A stretch of 64,000 bases of DNA from Halolactibacillus alkaliphilus (lineage in GTDB: Bacteria; Bacillota; Bacilli; Bacillales; Amphibacillaceae). The notes under the pieces are model-generated. The model did no database searches. It saw nothing but the letters and a program-made list of their open reading frames with translations, and was not told the origin of the DNA. Shown one piece after another: positions 36,558 through 48,140 of the stretch. The stretch lies in the NCBI RefSeq assembly GCF_900115465.1, contig NZ_FOWN01000005.1, positions 21,394 through 85,393 on the forward strand. The letters run 5' to 3'. The position numbers and the translations under genes were made by a program. The first letter of the stretch is position 1, and each line of letters starts with the position of its first letter.

Positions 36558-37592
36558 GTGGGGAAATTTAGTTTAACGCAAGATTTAGGGATTGATTTAG
36601 GGACAGCAAATACGCTCGTATATATTAAAGGGAAAGGCGTTATTGTGAGAGAGCCGTCTGTTGTAGCCAAGAACAACACAACAGGAAATATTGAAGCAGT
36701 TGGAAGTGACGCACGCAATATGATTGGACGTACGCCAGGAAATATTTCTGTCATTCGACCGATGAAAGACGGTGTTATTGCCGATTACGATACAACAGCC
36801 GTCATGATGAAATATTATATTCGATTAGCACAGAAGAACCGTTCACCGTTTGCGAGAAAACCGAATGTTATGGTTTGTGTACCTTCAGGTATTACTATGG
36901 TAGAAGAGCGTGCTGTTATTGATGCGACAAAGCAAGCGGGAGCAAGAGAAGCTTTCCCGGTATCAGAGCCATTTGCGGCAGCAATTGGGGCAGGACTACC
37001 AGTATGGGAGCCAACAGGCAGTATGATTGTTGACATCGGTGGAGGAACGACGGAAGTAGCGGTTATTTCTCTTGGTGGTGTTGTGACGAGTGAATCGATT
37101 CGTACAGCAGGTGATGATATGGATGAAGCAATCATCCAATATATTCGCAAAAAATACAGTTTAATGATTGGTGTTCGCTCAGCAGAGACAGTGAAAATGG
37201 AAATTGGTCAGGCGCGTGTGACAGAGGAAGAACAGTCAATTGATTTACGAGGCCGTGACTTATTAACCGGTTTACCAAAAACGATTACAGTGACATCAAA
37301 AGAAATTGCTGAAGCACTACATGATACTGTGGCAGCCATTGTTGAGGCAGTAAAAGTAACTCTTGAGAAGACACCACCTGAACTTTCTTCAGATATTATG
37401 GAGCGTGGGATTGTCTTGTCTGGCGGAGGTGCGTTACTAAAAGGTTTAGATGACGTTATTTCAGACGAAACAAAAATGCCAGTCTTTATTGCTGAATCGC
37501 CATTAGATTCTGTAGCTATCGGGACGGGTAAAGCTTTAGAGTACATCGAACATTTTAAATCGCATCCAAATGTTGCTAACCGGAACAACTAA
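36558..37592 (+). CDS. mreB: Rod-shape determining actin homologue MreB
   Basis: A 344-aa bacterial actin that organises lateral wall synthesis. Seen: [15 protein letters not shown] (phosphate 1, about residue 13), PSGIT and [22 protein letters not shown] (phosphate 2, about 160) and [12 protein letters not shown] (adenosine loop, about 290). Start GTG 36558 with SD GGAAGGAAG. First gene of an mre-min operon in the B. subtilis order. Confidence 0.97.
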   Translation: MGKFSLTQDLGIDLGTANTLVYIKGKGVIVREPSVVAKNNTTGNIEAVGSDARNMIGRTPGNISVIRPMKDGVIADYDTTAVMMKYYIRLAQKNRSPFARKPNVMVCVPSGITMVEERAVIDATKQAGAREAFPVSEPFAAAIGAGLPVWEPTGSMIVDIGGGTTEVAVISLGGVVTSESIRTAGDDMDEAIIQYIRKKYSLMIGVRSAETVKMEIGQARVTEEEQSIDLRGRDLLTGLPKTITVTSKEIAEALHDTVAAIVEAVKVTLEKTPPELSSDIMERGIVLSGGGALLKGLDDVISDETKMPVFIAESPLDSVAIGTGKALEYIEHFKSHPNVANRNN

Positions 37593-37612
37593 CGCTTATT
37601 GGAGGTTTCATT

Positions 37613-38488
37613 ATGTCGTTTTTTCGAAGAAAACGGCTATTTACGATTCTTTTAAGCCTCGTCATACTTGTTGGTTTGATAGGCTTCACTATTCGCGATC
37701 GTGAAGAGCTTTCTTCTGTTGAGGAATTTATCCAAGATACAGTCGGTTCATTTCAAAATGTGTTTTTACGTCCAGTATATTATGTTGTTGGTGTAGTTAA
37801 TAGCATCGATGAGATGAAAAATGTCTATGAAGAGAACCGAGTGTTAAAAGAGAATTTATCAACGTATCAACAGAAGCTGTATGAAATACAAGAACTTACA
37901 AAAGAAAACGAGGAGTTTAGAGCCTTGTTAGATAAAACAGAGACAATCACAGATTATCGCCCTATCCAGGCGACTGTGATTGCCAGAAGTCCAGAGGATT
38001 GGTTTGAACAAATCACACTCAATAGAGGCAAGCAACATGGAGTAGAAAAGGACATGGCTGTTATTACAGCTAACGGCATGATTGGAAAAATCCAATCGAC
38101 AGCCCAATTCTCATCAACCGTGTTATTACTCAATGGTTTTGATCGTTCAAATCGCATCTCTGTTAATGTAGATTTACCTGAAACTGATAATGATGCCAGA
38201 GGATTTATTCTCGGTTATGATGCAGAAAGACAACAGCTCTTATTGGAATTTACGGATAGTTATGAAGATATACCACTCGAAGCCACGGTCTTTTCGTCAG
38301 GATTAGGCGGTGTCTTCCCTAAAGGGCTAGAAATTGGTTCGATTGAAGAAGTGACAACGGATCAATACGGTTTAACACAAATTGCTTATGTAAAACCATC
38401 AGCTGATGTGGAAAACTTAAACCATGTGATTATTGTGGACCGTACCCTAACAACGCGAGATGAGATAGTAGAAGGTGAGTCAGAGTGA
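37613..38488 (+). CDS. mreC: Rod-shape determining protein MreC
   Basis: A 291-aa bitopic protein: one N-terminal membrane helix (about residues 10-27), a coiled coil (about 65-105) and the extracytoplasmic beta-barrel domain with ATVIARSPEDWFEQITLNRG. It activates the elongation synthases with MreB and MreD. Stop overlaps the mreD start. Confidence 0.95.
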   Translation: MSFFRRKRLFTILLSLVILVGLIGFTIRDREELSSVEEFIQDTVGSFQNVFLRPVYYVVGVVNSIDEMKNVYEENRVLKENLSTYQQKLYEIQELTKENEEFRALLDKTETITDYRPIQATVIARSPEDWFEQITLNRGKQHGVEKDMAVITANGMIGKIQSTAQFSSTVLLLNGFDRSNRISVNVDLPETDNDARGFILGYDAERQQLLLEFTDSYEDIPLEATVFSSGLGGVFPKGLEIGSIEEVTTDQYGLTQIAYVKPSADVENLNHVIIVDRTLTTRDEIVEGESE

Positions 38489-39018
38489 TGTCACGCTTAT
38501 TTCCTCCGTTGATCTTATTTATCCTCGTTGTTTTGCAAGGAGCAAATTTCTTGCTGATACCAGATATATTACCTGCAAATGGATTTACAGTCGTTATCCA
38601 TGGTGTTTTTGTCTTCCTTGTATTAATCGGATTGTATTACGATCAAGAAACCACTTACCACGGCTTTTTATATGCGATTATAAGTGGTTTAATGATGGAT
38701 ATTGTCTACGCAAATATTATCGGTGTCTATATGTTTAGTTACGCAGTGACGTTGTATCTCGTTCACTACTTGAGGAAAATCTTACACGTGAATTTTTATG
38801 TGTCGAGTTTTGTTTTTTTCCTCGCCATTAGCTTGATGGATTTTCTAATATTTGAACTTTATCGATTTATCGGTGTGATTTCATTAACTACTGTAGAGTA
38901 CTTTGAACAACGACTGTTAATGACGCTTGCGGTTAATTATGTTGTATTTTTGATTCAATTTGTTCTGTTTAAACGCTTGCTTACGCGCTATTCATTACAA
39001 AGGTTTGAACAGAAGTAA
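38485..39018 (+). CDS. mreD: Rod-shape determining protein MreD
   Basis: A 177-aa polytopic membrane protein with five to six helices and little else that is conserved. Start GTG 38485 or ATG 38488, both overlapping mreC with SD GAAGGTGAG inside mreC. Identity rests on size, topology and position. Confidence 0.9.
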   Translation: MMSRLFPPLILFILVVLQGANFLLIPDILPANGFTVVIHGVFVFLVLIGLYYDQETTYHGFLYAIISGLMMDIVYANIIGVYMFSYAVTLYLVHYLRKILHVNFYVSSFVFFLAISLMDFLIFELYRFIGVISLTTVEYFEQRLLMTLAVNYVVFLIQFVLFKRLLTRYSLQRFEQK

Positions 39019-39031
39019 GAACGGAGGTGTT

Positions 39032-39712
39032 ATGATGTCCCAAAAACAATTGGTGATGATTAAAGGGACACGGGATGGTTTAACATTATTCTTAAACGAT
39101 GATGCGCCATTCCAAGATGTTTTGGACCAATTAATCGAGATGCTCAATCAAGATGACTTTGATGAAGTTGATTCGTTGATTACAATTAAAGTGGAACTTG
39201 GTAATCGCTTATTACATAATGAGGCAAAAGAAGAATTGCGTTCATTGATTCAAGCTAAACAGCGGCTTGTTGTCCAAGATATCGTTTCCCATGTCATCTT
39301 AAAAGAAGAGGCGTTAAAATTAAAAGAAGCCACTGATGTTCATATACACACACGAACGGTTCGTTCAGGGCAAATCATTGATATCGTTGGAGACGCGCTT
39401 GTGATTGGAGATGTCAATCCGGGTGGGACGATAAAAGCAACAGGCAATGTCTTTGTATTAGGCGTATTAAGAGGTATTGCTCACGCGGGATATGAAGGGA
39501 ATAAAGATGTCGTTATTGCGGCTTCTTTAATGAATCCAGTGCAACTAAGGATTGCAGATATGTATTCTCGTGCACCGGATTATGAAACAGACGGTGTTTT
39601 TATGGAGTGCGCATACGTAGAAGATGGACAAATAATGATGGATCGATTGCAACACGTGATGAAGAAACGCCCGGTAATGAATGGGTTTGAAAGGAGTGTT
39701 TTAAATGTCTGA
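39032..39712 (+). CDS. minC: Septum site-determining protein MinC
   Basis: A 226-aa inhibitor of FtsZ polymerisation. N-terminal alpha/beta domain (VMIKGTRDGLTLFLNDDAPF) and a C-terminal beta-helix with IDIVGDALVIGDVNPGGTIKATGN (in pieces) and the MinD-binding surface. Start ATG 39032 with SD ACGGAGGTG; a longer frame begins inside mreD without SD. Overlaps minD by 8 bp. Confidence 0.95.
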   Translation: MMSQKQLVMIKGTRDGLTLFLNDDAPFQDVLDQLIEMLNQDDFDEVDSLITIKVELGNRLLHNEAKEELRSLIQAKQRLVVQDIVSHVILKEEALKLKEATDVHIHTRTVRSGQIIDIVGDALVIGDVNPGGTIKATGNVFVLGVLRGIAHAGYEGNKDVVIAASLMNPVQLRIADMYSRAPDYETDGVFMECAYVEDGQIMMDRLQHVMKKRPVMNGFERSVLNV

Positions 39713-40505
39713 AGCGATTGTCATTACCTCAGGTAAAGGTGGTGTTGGTAAAACAACAACAACTGCTAACCTCGGGACAGCCTTAGCATTAATGGATAAA
39801 AAAGTGTGTTTAATGGATACGGATATAGGCTTGCGTAATTTAGATGTTGTGATGGGTCTTGAAAACCGCATCATTTATGACATTATTGATGTGGCGAAAG
39901 GGCGTTGTAAATTAAAGCAGGCGCTCATTAAAGATAAGCGCTTTGATTACTTATTCTTATTACCAGCTGCGCAAACAAGTGATAAACACGATTTATCACC
40001 AGAGGCAATGATTACTATGGTGGATGAATTAAAACAAGAATTTGACTATATTTTGATTGATTGCCCTGCAGGGATAGAACAAGGGTATAAAAATGCTGTC
40101 GCCGGTGCTGATCATGCGATTGTCGTGACAACACCTGAAAAATCTAGTGTGCGTGATGCAGACCGCATTATTGGCTTGCTTGAACAAGAAGATATTACAC
40201 CGCCGAGACTCGTCATTAATCGGATTCGAAATCATATGATGGAACGGGGCGATATGTTAACAATCGATGAAATTGTTCAAGTGCTATCAATTGATTTAAT
40301 TGGTATTGTGCAAGATGATGATGAAGTTATTAAGGCGTCCAATCACGGTGAACCAGTAGCATTAAATCCAAATATCAAGTCATCTATAAGTTATCGAAAT
40401 ATCGCACGCCGTATTTTAGGTGAGTCTGTACCGTTACAATCATTTGATGAAGAGCTCACCTTTTTAACAAAAGTCAAAAAATTCTTCGGGATGCGAGAAA
40501 AATAA
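39705..40505 (+). CDS. minD: Septum site-determining ATPase MinD
   Basis: A 266-aa deviant Walker A ATPase: SGKGGVGKTTTTANLG (about residue 8), DTDIGLRNLDVVMGLE (switch I), DCPAGIEQG (switch II, about 117) and a C-terminal amphipathic membrane-targeting helix (FLTKVKKFFGM). Recruits MinC to the membrane. Ends at a terminator. Confidence 0.97.
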   Translation: MSEAIVITSGKGGVGKTTTTANLGTALALMDKKVCLMDTDIGLRNLDVVMGLENRIIYDIIDVAKGRCKLKQALIKDKRFDYLFLLPAAQTSDKHDLSPEAMITMVDELKQEFDYILIDCPAGIEQGYKNAVAGADHAIVVTTPEKSSVRDADRIIGLLEQEDITPPRLVINRIRNHMMERGDMLTIDEIVQVLSIDLIGIVQDDDEVIKASNHGEPVALNPNIKSSISYRNIARRILGESVPLQSFDEELTFLTKVKKFFGMREK

Positions 40506-40550
40506 ACGCGTGAGAAGACATAAGAAAAAATCTAATAGCGTCATTAGGAT

Positions 40551-40596
40551 AAATGCTTGGATTAAATTATGCGATTTGATCTCAAGCATTTTTGTT
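40551..40596 (+). terminator. Terminator of the mre-min operon
   Basis: Stem AAATGCTTG / CAAGCATTT (40551-40559 with 40583-40591), then TTTGTTTT. Confidence 0.75.
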
Positions 40597-40740
40597 TTAA
40601 AGATTTATAGTCGTTATCTAAATAACTGACGAATGCAGGTCATGAACGTCCTCTTTTTTGCGTATGTATAAATAAGGTGATGGATAGAGAGTACATCCAC
40701 ATCTATTTAATCCAACGGGAAAAGAAGGAGAGGGCAATCA

Positions 40741-41355
40741 ATGAGGCCAAATGTGTCATCGCATGTAAAAATGCTAAAGCGTCAAAAAGAACTTTACAGC
40801 AAAAAAATCGGACATGTTTCAAAAGAATCCTCACATCTTACAAAGTCTACCCGACATTTAATAAAACTTGTGTTAGCATCCATGTTATTTTGTCTTGTGA
40901 GTTTTAGTCAAACAAAGATGAGTCCCTATCTATTAAATCAACAAGTAACAAAGGCATTGACCGTTGAATTCCCTTTTGCTCCAGTCTATAGTTGGTATCA
41001 GTCACGCTTTGGGGAGGTCATTTACGTTATGTCACCTTTTACCCATACTAATAAGAATAATCTCGCTTTATCGGTCGCTCAAATAAATCAGTTAAGCGAA
41101 GGTGTGGTCGTTTCAACAACAAGTAAAGAGATTTATGCTCTTCGAGCGGGGGTTGTTACTTATGTTGGTAGAGGCGAGAAGGGGTATGAGTTAGTCAGGG
41201 TACAACATGAATCGGGCGAAGAACTTGTCTACCAGCATCTAACAAAGACAACGGTTTTACCTTATCAATATATTCAGGCAAATGAACAAATTGGTGAAGT
41301 GGCGATCGTTGGTGATTCAGGTGAACTAGCGTTACATGTGGTAGAGCGTCCATGA
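40741..41355 (+). CDS. spoIVFA: SpoIVFA-like regulator of SpoIVFB, M23-type fold
   Basis: A 204-aa protein with a basic N-terminus, one membrane helix (about residues 43-60) and a C-terminal LytM-like domain (ALRAGVVTYVGRGEKGYELV ... VYQHL ... GEVAIVGDSGELALHVV, in pieces) without the full zinc ligand set. In B. subtilis SpoIVFA holds the protease SpoIVFB inactive in the outer forespore membrane until a signal from the forespore arrives. Position after minD and overlap with the next gene match. Confidence 0.87.
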   Translation: MRPNVSSHVKMLKRQKELYSKKIGHVSKESSHLTKSTRHLIKLVLASMLFCLVSFSQTKMSPYLLNQQVTKALTVEFPFAPVYSWYQSRFGEVIYVMSPFTHTNKNNLALSVAQINQLSEGVVVSTTSKEIYALRAGVVTYVGRGEKGYELVRVQHESGEELVYQHLTKTTVLPYQYIQANEQIGEVAIVGDSGELALHVVERP

Positions 41356-42239
41356 CAAAACTACATGGGCGCCTGTTTACTGTCGACTTTTCGTTTTATT
41401 TGATGGTTGTTTTGGTCGTTCTGACGGGTCAACTGACGGACTATCTCATCTTATTGATCATCATGACATGGCACGAGTGTGGGCACTATTTTACCGCCGT
41501 CGTGTTCAAATGGCCGATTGAAGCAATGCGTTTATTTATGTTTGGTTGTGTGATGGATACAGATGCATTTTTAATGCGGCCGTATAAAGAACAGTGGCTT
41601 GTCTTGCTTATGGGGCCCTTACAACACGTGGCCATCGCTTCTGTGTGTATTGTACTTGGAAGATATACAGGGTATACAACGTTTTTTAACCATGCACAAC
41701 AATTAAATATCACATTGTTAACGTTTAATTTGTTACCCATTTGGCCACTCGATGGTGGGAAAATACTCTATTTATTATTGTCTGTTGTTCTGCCGTTTAA
41801 AAAGAGTTATTATTTCACGCTTGCTTTATCAATAGGAAGTTTAGCAATCGTAGGTAGTTGGTTCATGTTTATCCATGGTTTTTCATTCTCTATATTAATC
41901 CTTATTGGTTTTCTTTTTCAGGAAATTCGGCTAGACTCAAAAAATCGAACGTATACATGGTATCGCTTTTTGCTTGCCCGACAAATGCTCAATCGACAAC
42001 CTAAAATAAAACATATCCATAAAAATGCCATCCCACATCGTTTACTTGATGACTTAAAGTTAAGTCAACCATGTGTATGGATGGTTAAAGAAACGGGTCA
42101 ATTCATACAAGAACAACAAATGATCCAATTGTATTTTAATCCGGTTAAATATTTAAATGAAATAGGTGAACAAAGTGATAACACTCTATCTTTTAACAAC
42201 GCTAACAGAAACATTACATGTCACATTAGATGCAGGTAA
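41352..42239 (+). CDS. spoIVFB: SpoIVFB-like site-2 metalloprotease
   Basis: A 295-aa intramembrane metalloprotease that in sporulation cleaves pro-sigma K. Zinc motif HECGHYF (HExxH, about residue 39) in an N-terminal helix and the second site NLLPIWPLDGGK (about 127-138), about six membrane helices and a C-terminal cytoplasmic tail with a CBS-like end. Starts 4 bp inside spoIVFA. The next gene's start lies inside its 3' end. Confidence 0.92.
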   Translation: MTKLHGRLFTVDFSFYLMVVLVVLTGQLTDYLILLIIMTWHECGHYFTAVVFKWPIEAMRLFMFGCVMDTDAFLMRPYKEQWLVLLMGPLQHVAIASVCIVLGRYTGYTTFFNHAQQLNITLLTFNLLPIWPLDGGKILYLLLSVVLPFKKSYYFTLALSIGSLAIVGSWFMFIHGFSFSILILIGFLFQEIRLDSKNRTYTWYRFLLARQMLNRQPKIKHIHKNAIPHRLLDDLKLSQPCVWMVKETGQFIQEQQMIQLYFNPVKYLNEIGEQSDNTLSFNNANRNITCHIRCR

Positions 42240-43602
42240 ACTATTAGATGTAGACTTTATTAGGCCTAACAGACTTCAAGGTGTTGGTGCGATTTTTCAT
42301 GGGAGAATTGAAAAAAAAGATGATCAGCTACAAGCGTATTTTATTGATATTGGGACAGATACTTTCGGATATCTTGACTATAAAGACGCTCTGTCAACAG
42401 AACATTCGCCTTTAACAGAAGGTCAATATGTGATGGTCCAAGTTACTAAGGCCCCGTATTTATCAAAAGGTGCAAGATTAACTCAAAAAATTGATTTATC
42501 AGATGAAGCATTGGTGTATTTACCATTTGAAGAAAAAGTGAATGTCTCCAAAAAGCTTTCTGATGAAACGCGCGACTATTTGCGTACGTGTCTTACACCT
42601 CATATAGAGACAGGGGGTGTGATCGTTCGAACAAAGGCGGCTGAGTCCGACCCCCAAATGTTAATTCGGAAATTTCACTACTTTCATGCACAGTTTGAAC
42701 AGTTTAAGGCGACGCAAAAACAAATGAAAAAGCCAGGAATGATTTCAAGTGAAGCAACGATTAGTGTAGCGAAGGTTCAGCGTCTAACATTTGACCAAGT
42801 AGAGACAATTATTGTGGATGACGTCAAGTTGAAACGGCAAATCGAATGTATGCTTCCAGAAATTGCTGATAGAGTGAAAGTGAAGCGCCAGGCCTTAAGG
42901 GATATTTCGTCCCAACTTACGACCTATATGAATCAATTGGCCTCACCTGTTGTCCAGTTAGCGGAAGGCGTGGAACTTGTGATCGAACAAACTGAAGCTA
43001 TGACCGTTATTGATATTAATTCCTCTAGTTATAAGACAAACGCCTCGCGTAAACAGGCTGTTATTAATATCAATCGACTGGCCGTCAAGGCCATCGCGCG
43101 GGAGTTACAGAAGCGGAATATATCGGGCATGGTTGTCATTGATTTTATACGTATGATAAATAAAAAAGATCAACAACTAGTACATGATGCGTTGAAACGA
43201 GCGGTAACCAGTGATCCAGCGCCAGTCACACTGTATGGCTTTACGCGTCTTGGGTTATTTGAGTTAACAAGAAAACGTACAACAGAGAGTGTCATGTACA
43301 CACTCTTTAACCAAGAAATCCAATCTTTAGAACGAACGCAAGAAACACATTGTTACGAACTTGAACGTGCTTTGATTGTGATGGATACAGATAGTTGTTT
43401 GATAGCGATGAATAAAAACTTCTTACAGCGATTTAAAACGCTGGTAAATGTTGCGCAATTAAAAGAAAAAGTAATGCCTGATACGTATGTTATACAAAGA
43501 GACATAAAAGCAGGTTATGAAATTGTTCGCAGTGGCAGTCACGCATTAATCAATGAATTTATTTTGAATAATCCAGCTGAAACTATTGACATGCTCCTCT
43601 AA
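42175..43602 (+). CDS. rng: Ribonuclease E/G family protein
   Basis: A 475-aa RNase G-like endoribonuclease. N-terminal S1 domain (IFHGRIEKKDDQLQAYFIDIG, in pieces), then the DNase I-like catalytic part with VIDINSSS (Asp, about residue 283) and VVIDFIRM (Asp, about 325). It lacks the RNase E C-terminal scaffold. B. subtilis has no RNase E/G, but other Bacillaceae carry it at this very place between spoIVFB and rplU. GTG 42175 with SD AGGTGAA is preferred over GTG 42166. Confidence 0.92.
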   Translation: MITLYLLTTLTETLHVTLDAGKLLDVDFIRPNRLQGVGAIFHGRIEKKDDQLQAYFIDIGTDTFGYLDYKDALSTEHSPLTEGQYVMVQVTKAPYLSKGARLTQKIDLSDEALVYLPFEEKVNVSKKLSDETRDYLRTCLTPHIETGGVIVRTKAAESDPQMLIRKFHYFHAQFEQFKATQKQMKKPGMISSEATISVAKVQRLTFDQVETIIVDDVKLKRQIECMLPEIADRVKVKRQALRDISSQLTTYMNQLASPVVQLAEGVELVIEQTEAMTVIDINSSSYKTNASRKQAVININRLAVKAIARELQKRNISGMVVIDFIRMINKKDQQLVHDALKRAVTSDPAPVTLYGFTRLGLFELTRKRTTESVMYTLFNQEIQSLERTQETHCYELERALIVMDTDSCLIAMNKNFLQRFKTLVNVAQLKEKVMPDTYVIQRDIKAGYEIVRSGSHALINEFILNNPAETIDMLL

Positions 43603-43615
43603 CACATGGTATGAT
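43586..43615 (+). promoter_or_regulatory. Sigma-A promoter of the rplU operon
   Basis: TTGACA (43586-43591), an 18-bp spacer and TATGAT (43610-43615), lying across the end of the rng gene. Confidence 0.85.
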
Positions 43616-43621
43616 TTGTTC

Positions 43622-43720
43622 GTTATGCAAGTAATGTAGCACCCGTTGCTACAACCGCGCAGATCAGGTTATAAGCATGTCGATGCGCCTGTGATGGCGA
43701 GTCTGAGTCTTTAAGGAGGT
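43622..43720 (+). promoter_or_regulatory. Ribosomal protein L21 leader RNA
   Basis: The 5' untranslated region before rplU folds into several short hairpins (TGTAGC...GCTACA; CGATGCGCC...GGCGAG) directly before the SD, as expected for the L21 leader found before rplU in Firmicutes, which likely mediates feedback by L21. Recognised mainly by position and structure. Confidence 0.65.
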
Positions 43721-43728
43721 GCAGTAGG

Positions 43729-44037
43729 ATGTACGCAATTATCGAAACAGGTGGTAAACAAATCAAAGTAGAAGAAGGTCAAGAAATCTACATTGAAAAG
43801 TTAGCTGCTGAAGCTGGTGAAACAGTTACATTTGACAAAGTTCTTTTTGTAAGTGGTGACGACGTAAAAGTTGGCGCGCCATTAGTAGAAGGTGCTTCTG
43901 TTGAGGCGAAAGTTGAAAAACACGGTCGTCAAAAGAAAGTAACTATTTACAAGTTTAAGCCAAAGAAAAACTATCACCGTAAGCAAGGTCACCGTCAGCC
44001 ATACACTAAAGTGGTTATCGAAAAGATCAACGCTTAA
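43729..44037 (+). CDS. rplU: 50S ribosomal protein L21
   Basis: A 102-aa protein with the complete L21 pattern: [32 protein letters not shown] and the basic C-terminal [27 protein letters not shown]. First gene of rplU-prp-rpmA. Confidence 0.99.
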   Translation: MYAIIETGGKQIKVEEGQEIYIEKLAAEAGETVTFDKVLFVSGDDVKVGAPLVEGASVEAKVEKHGRQKKVTIYKFKPKKNYHRKQGHRQPYTKVVIEKINA

Positions 44038-44050
44038 GGTTGGATGAACA

Positions 44051-44392
44051 ATGATTAAAGCAATTATTTATCGTTTGCCTGATACTTCAATTCAAGGTTT
44101 TGAATTAAGTGGACACGCAGACAGTGGCCCTCACGGGCACGATCTAGTTTGTGCTGCAGTATCTGCCGTGACTTTCGGTATGACCAACGCAGTCATGAAA
44201 CATAGTGGAATTGAACCTATCATTGACCAAGGCGCGGATGGTGGTTATTTAAAAGTGATTTTACCTGATAATAGCGACCAAGAAGCACGTCGTGCGGCTC
44301 AGTTGTTGTTTGAAGGTATGCTAACCACTTTAGAAACCATTGCACATGACTATGGTCAGTATATAACTATCTTTGAAAAACAAGGAGGTTGA
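44051..44392 (+). CDS. prp: Ribosomal-processing cysteine protease Prp
   Basis: A 113-aa protease that removes the N-terminal extension of L27. Catalytic His in [11 protein letters not shown] (about residue 21) and Cys in LVCAAVSAV (about 34). Lies between rplU and its substrate gene rpmA. The gene's stop overlaps the rpmA SD. Confidence 0.95.
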   Translation: MIKAIIYRLPDTSIQGFELSGHADSGPHGHDLVCAAVSAVTFGMTNAVMKHSGIEPIIDQGADGGYLKVILPDNSDQEARRAAQLLFEGMLTTLETIAHDYGQYITIFEKQGG

Positions 44393-44397
44393 AACCG

Positions 44398-44691
44398 ATG
44401 ATGTTACGTTTAGACTTACAATTTTTCGCATCTAAAAAAGGTGTAGGTAGCTCAAAGAACGGTCGTGATTCAGAATCAAAACGTCTTGGCGCAAAGCGTG
44501 CCGATGGACAAATGGTTACTGGCGGATCAATTCTTTACCGTCAACGTGGTACTAAGATTTATCCTGGTACAAACGTTGGTCGTGGTGGAGATGATACTCT
44601 TTACGCTAAAACAGACGGTATCGTACGTTTCGAGCGCGTTGGCCGTAATCGCAAACGCGTAAGTGTGTATCCTGTTGCACAGGAAGCATAA
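44398..44691 (+). CDS. rpmA: 50S ribosomal protein L27 (with Prp-cleaved extension)
   Basis: A 97-aa L27. The N-terminus [15 protein letters not shown] holds the Firmicute cleavage extension, cut by Prp after FF to expose ASKKG, which reaches the peptidyl transferase centre. ATG 44398 sits 8 bp after AAGGAGGT; an in-frame TTG at 44389 overlaps that SD and is rejected. Confidence 0.98.
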   Translation: MMLRLDLQFFASKKGVGSSKNGRDSESKRLGAKRADGQMVTGGSILYRQRGTKIYPGTNVGRGGDDTLYAKTDGIVRFERVGRNRKRVSVYPVAQEA

Positions 44692-44702
44692 GACGTTAGA
44701 AT

Positions 44703-44752
44703 AAAAAGCGTGTCTCTTTAGAGTTATTCTTTGGAGATGCGCTTTTTTATTT
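44703..44752 (+). terminator. Terminator after rpmA
   Basis: Stem AAAAAGCGTGTCTC / GGAGATGCGCTTTTTT, loop about 18 nt, six Ts. Confidence 0.75.
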
Positions 44753-44771
44753 GATTATTTTTCGCAATAGA

Positions 44772-44801
44772 TTGTACACCTTAATGGATATTTGTTATAA
44801 T
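44772..44801 (+). promoter_or_regulatory. Sigma-A promoter of spo0B-obg
   Basis: TTGTAC (44772-44777), an 18-bp spacer and TATAAT (44796-44801). Confidence 0.75.
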
Positions 44802-44832
44802 TTTCTTACAATTATGCGTGAGGTGACTAACG

Positions 44833-46672
<1,840 letters not shown>

Positions 46673-46699
46673 AAGAGTTATTAAAGGGGGCAGCGACGA

Positions 46700-47149
46700 G
46701 TGAAAAATGAAAAAGACACATTTTATCTCGTAAGAGGAGACTTTTTACCGGAAGCGATGAAAAAGACGTTACAAGTAAAAAAAGATTTAGAGCGAGGTAA
46801 AGTGGCATCTATTTTTGAGGCAGTTCAAAAAGTTGGATTGTCTAGGAGTGCTTTTTACAAATATCGTGATGCTGTCTTCCCGTTCCAAGCTATTCAACAA
46901 ACAAAAATCATTACCTTGTTTTTTCATTTAGAAGATAGGTCCGGTACGTTGTCTCACCTGCTAGATATGGTAGCAAAAGCAGGTGGGAATATTCTTACGA
47001 TCCACCAGTCTATACCGCTAAACGGGAAAGCGAATGTCACGTTATCGCTGGATATTGAACATTTAAGAGTAGATTTAGATGAATTGATAACGTGCCTTAA
47101 AAAGCATCAATTTATTGAAAAAGTTGATGTTTTAGGCTCAGGCGCTTAA
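46700..47149 (+). CDS. pheB: ACT domain protein PheB
   Basis: A 149-aa protein: a short N-terminal helical region with a putative HTH ([22 protein letters not shown] in part) and a C-terminal ACT domain ([25 protein letters not shown] in part), which binds amino acids. Stands between obg and pheA as in B. subtilis. Regulatory role in aromatic synthesis is inferred. Start GTG 46700. Confidence 0.92.
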   Translation: MKNEKDTFYLVRGDFLPEAMKKTLQVKKDLERGKVASIFEAVQKVGLSRSAFYKYRDAVFPFQAIQQTKIITLFFHLEDRSGTLSHLLDMVAKAGGNILTIHQSIPLNGKANVTLSLDIEHLRVDLDELITCLKKHQFIEKVDVLGSGA

Positions 47150-47169
47150 ACATGAATGGAGGATAAGGG

Positions 47170-48033
47170 ATGAGTTATTCTATCGGTTACTTAGGTCCAA
47201 AGGGCACATTTACGAGTATTGCAGTGGATGCGTTATTTAAGGGTGAGAGACACATGCCTTATCAAACCATTCCAAACTGTTTTGATGCGGTTAAGTTTGG
47301 TCATGTAAAATTTGTTGTTGTTCCTCTAGAAAACACTTTGGAAGGAACGGTCAACTTAACGCTTGATTATTTAATTGAATCAAAGTCGCTAAAAATCGTC
47401 AGTGAAATTGTTGTACCTATAAAGCAACATTTTATGGTACATAAGCGCAATGTAGATAAATGGCGAGATATTGAGGCTATATATTCGCATCCCCATGCAC
47501 TAGCCCAATGCCACTATTTTTTAACACAAACGATGCGTGGAGCTAAAAAAGAGACGTTCAATTCAACGGGTGCAGCAGCAGAGTTGGTGAGTCAACATCC
47601 AAACAGACTAATAGGTGCTATTGCTAATGAACAAGCAGCAGCCACGTTTGATTTAGAGATAGTCAAAGCGAATATTCATGACATTCTCAACAATCATACA
47701 CGTTTTGTCGTATTACATAAGAATGATACAGCTCTGCGAACAAAACACATGCCGATTAAAGGTTTTAAAACAACGTTTATGATTGCTTTACCTACTGATC
47801 ATGCAGGTGCGCTTCACCAAGTTTTATCAGCATTTGCATGGCGTCGAATTAATTTGTCAAAAATTGAATCACGACCGATGAAAACATCGCTAGGTCAATA
47901 TTATTTCTTGATAGATATTGAACAAAAAATGGACGATATACTCATTCCAAATACTATACAAGAGCTTGAGGCAATTGGGTGTCAAGTTGAGGTATTGGGA
48001 AGTTATCCTTACTATCATGTGAATGAACGGTAA
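47170..48033 (+). CDS. pheA: Prephenate dehydratase
   Basis: A 287-aa enzyme converting prephenate to phenylpyruvate. Periplasmic-binding-like catalytic halves with GYLGPKGTFTSIA, VVPLENTLEGTVN (about residue 56), NHTRFVVL (catalytic Thr, about 175) and a C-terminal ACT domain with KIESRPMKTSLGQYYFLID (in pieces), the phenylalanine feedback site. Confidence 0.96.
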   Translation: MSYSIGYLGPKGTFTSIAVDALFKGERHMPYQTIPNCFDAVKFGHVKFVVVPLENTLEGTVNLTLDYLIESKSLKIVSEIVVPIKQHFMVHKRNVDKWRDIEAIYSHPHALAQCHYFLTQTMRGAKKETFNSTGAAAELVSQHPNRLIGAIANEQAAATFDLEIVKANIHDILNNHTRFVVLHKNDTALRTKHMPIKGFKTTFMIALPTDHAGALHQVLSAFAWRRINLSKIESRPMKTSLGQYYFLIDIEQKMDDILIPNTIQELEAIGCQVEVLGSYPYYHVNER

Positions 48034-48049
48034 GGGGACTAAATAAGGA

Positions 48050-48092
48050 AAAGACTTAAACCATCCAATTGGATAATTTAAGTCTTTTTTAG
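48050..48092. terminator. Terminator after pheA
   Basis: Stem AAAAGACTTAAA / TTTAAGTCTTTT, with an inner ATCCAATTGGAT palindrome and a T-run. The minus strand also shows A/T flanks, so it may serve niaR too. Confidence 0.85.
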
Positions 48093-48140
48093 TTGGGTAA
48101 TATTTGGTGTTGTTGGACAACCAGGCGTAAGTGTTGCTTA

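Noticed and set aside
38475-38738. 87-aa plus-strand frame overlapping mreD
   Set aside because: Out-of-frame shadow of mreD with no SD; the mreD frame has the right hydrophobic pattern and coupling to mreC.
40677-40907. 76-aa frame overlapping the start of spoIVFA
   Set aside because: Out of frame with spoIVFA, composition not protein-like, no homology recognised.
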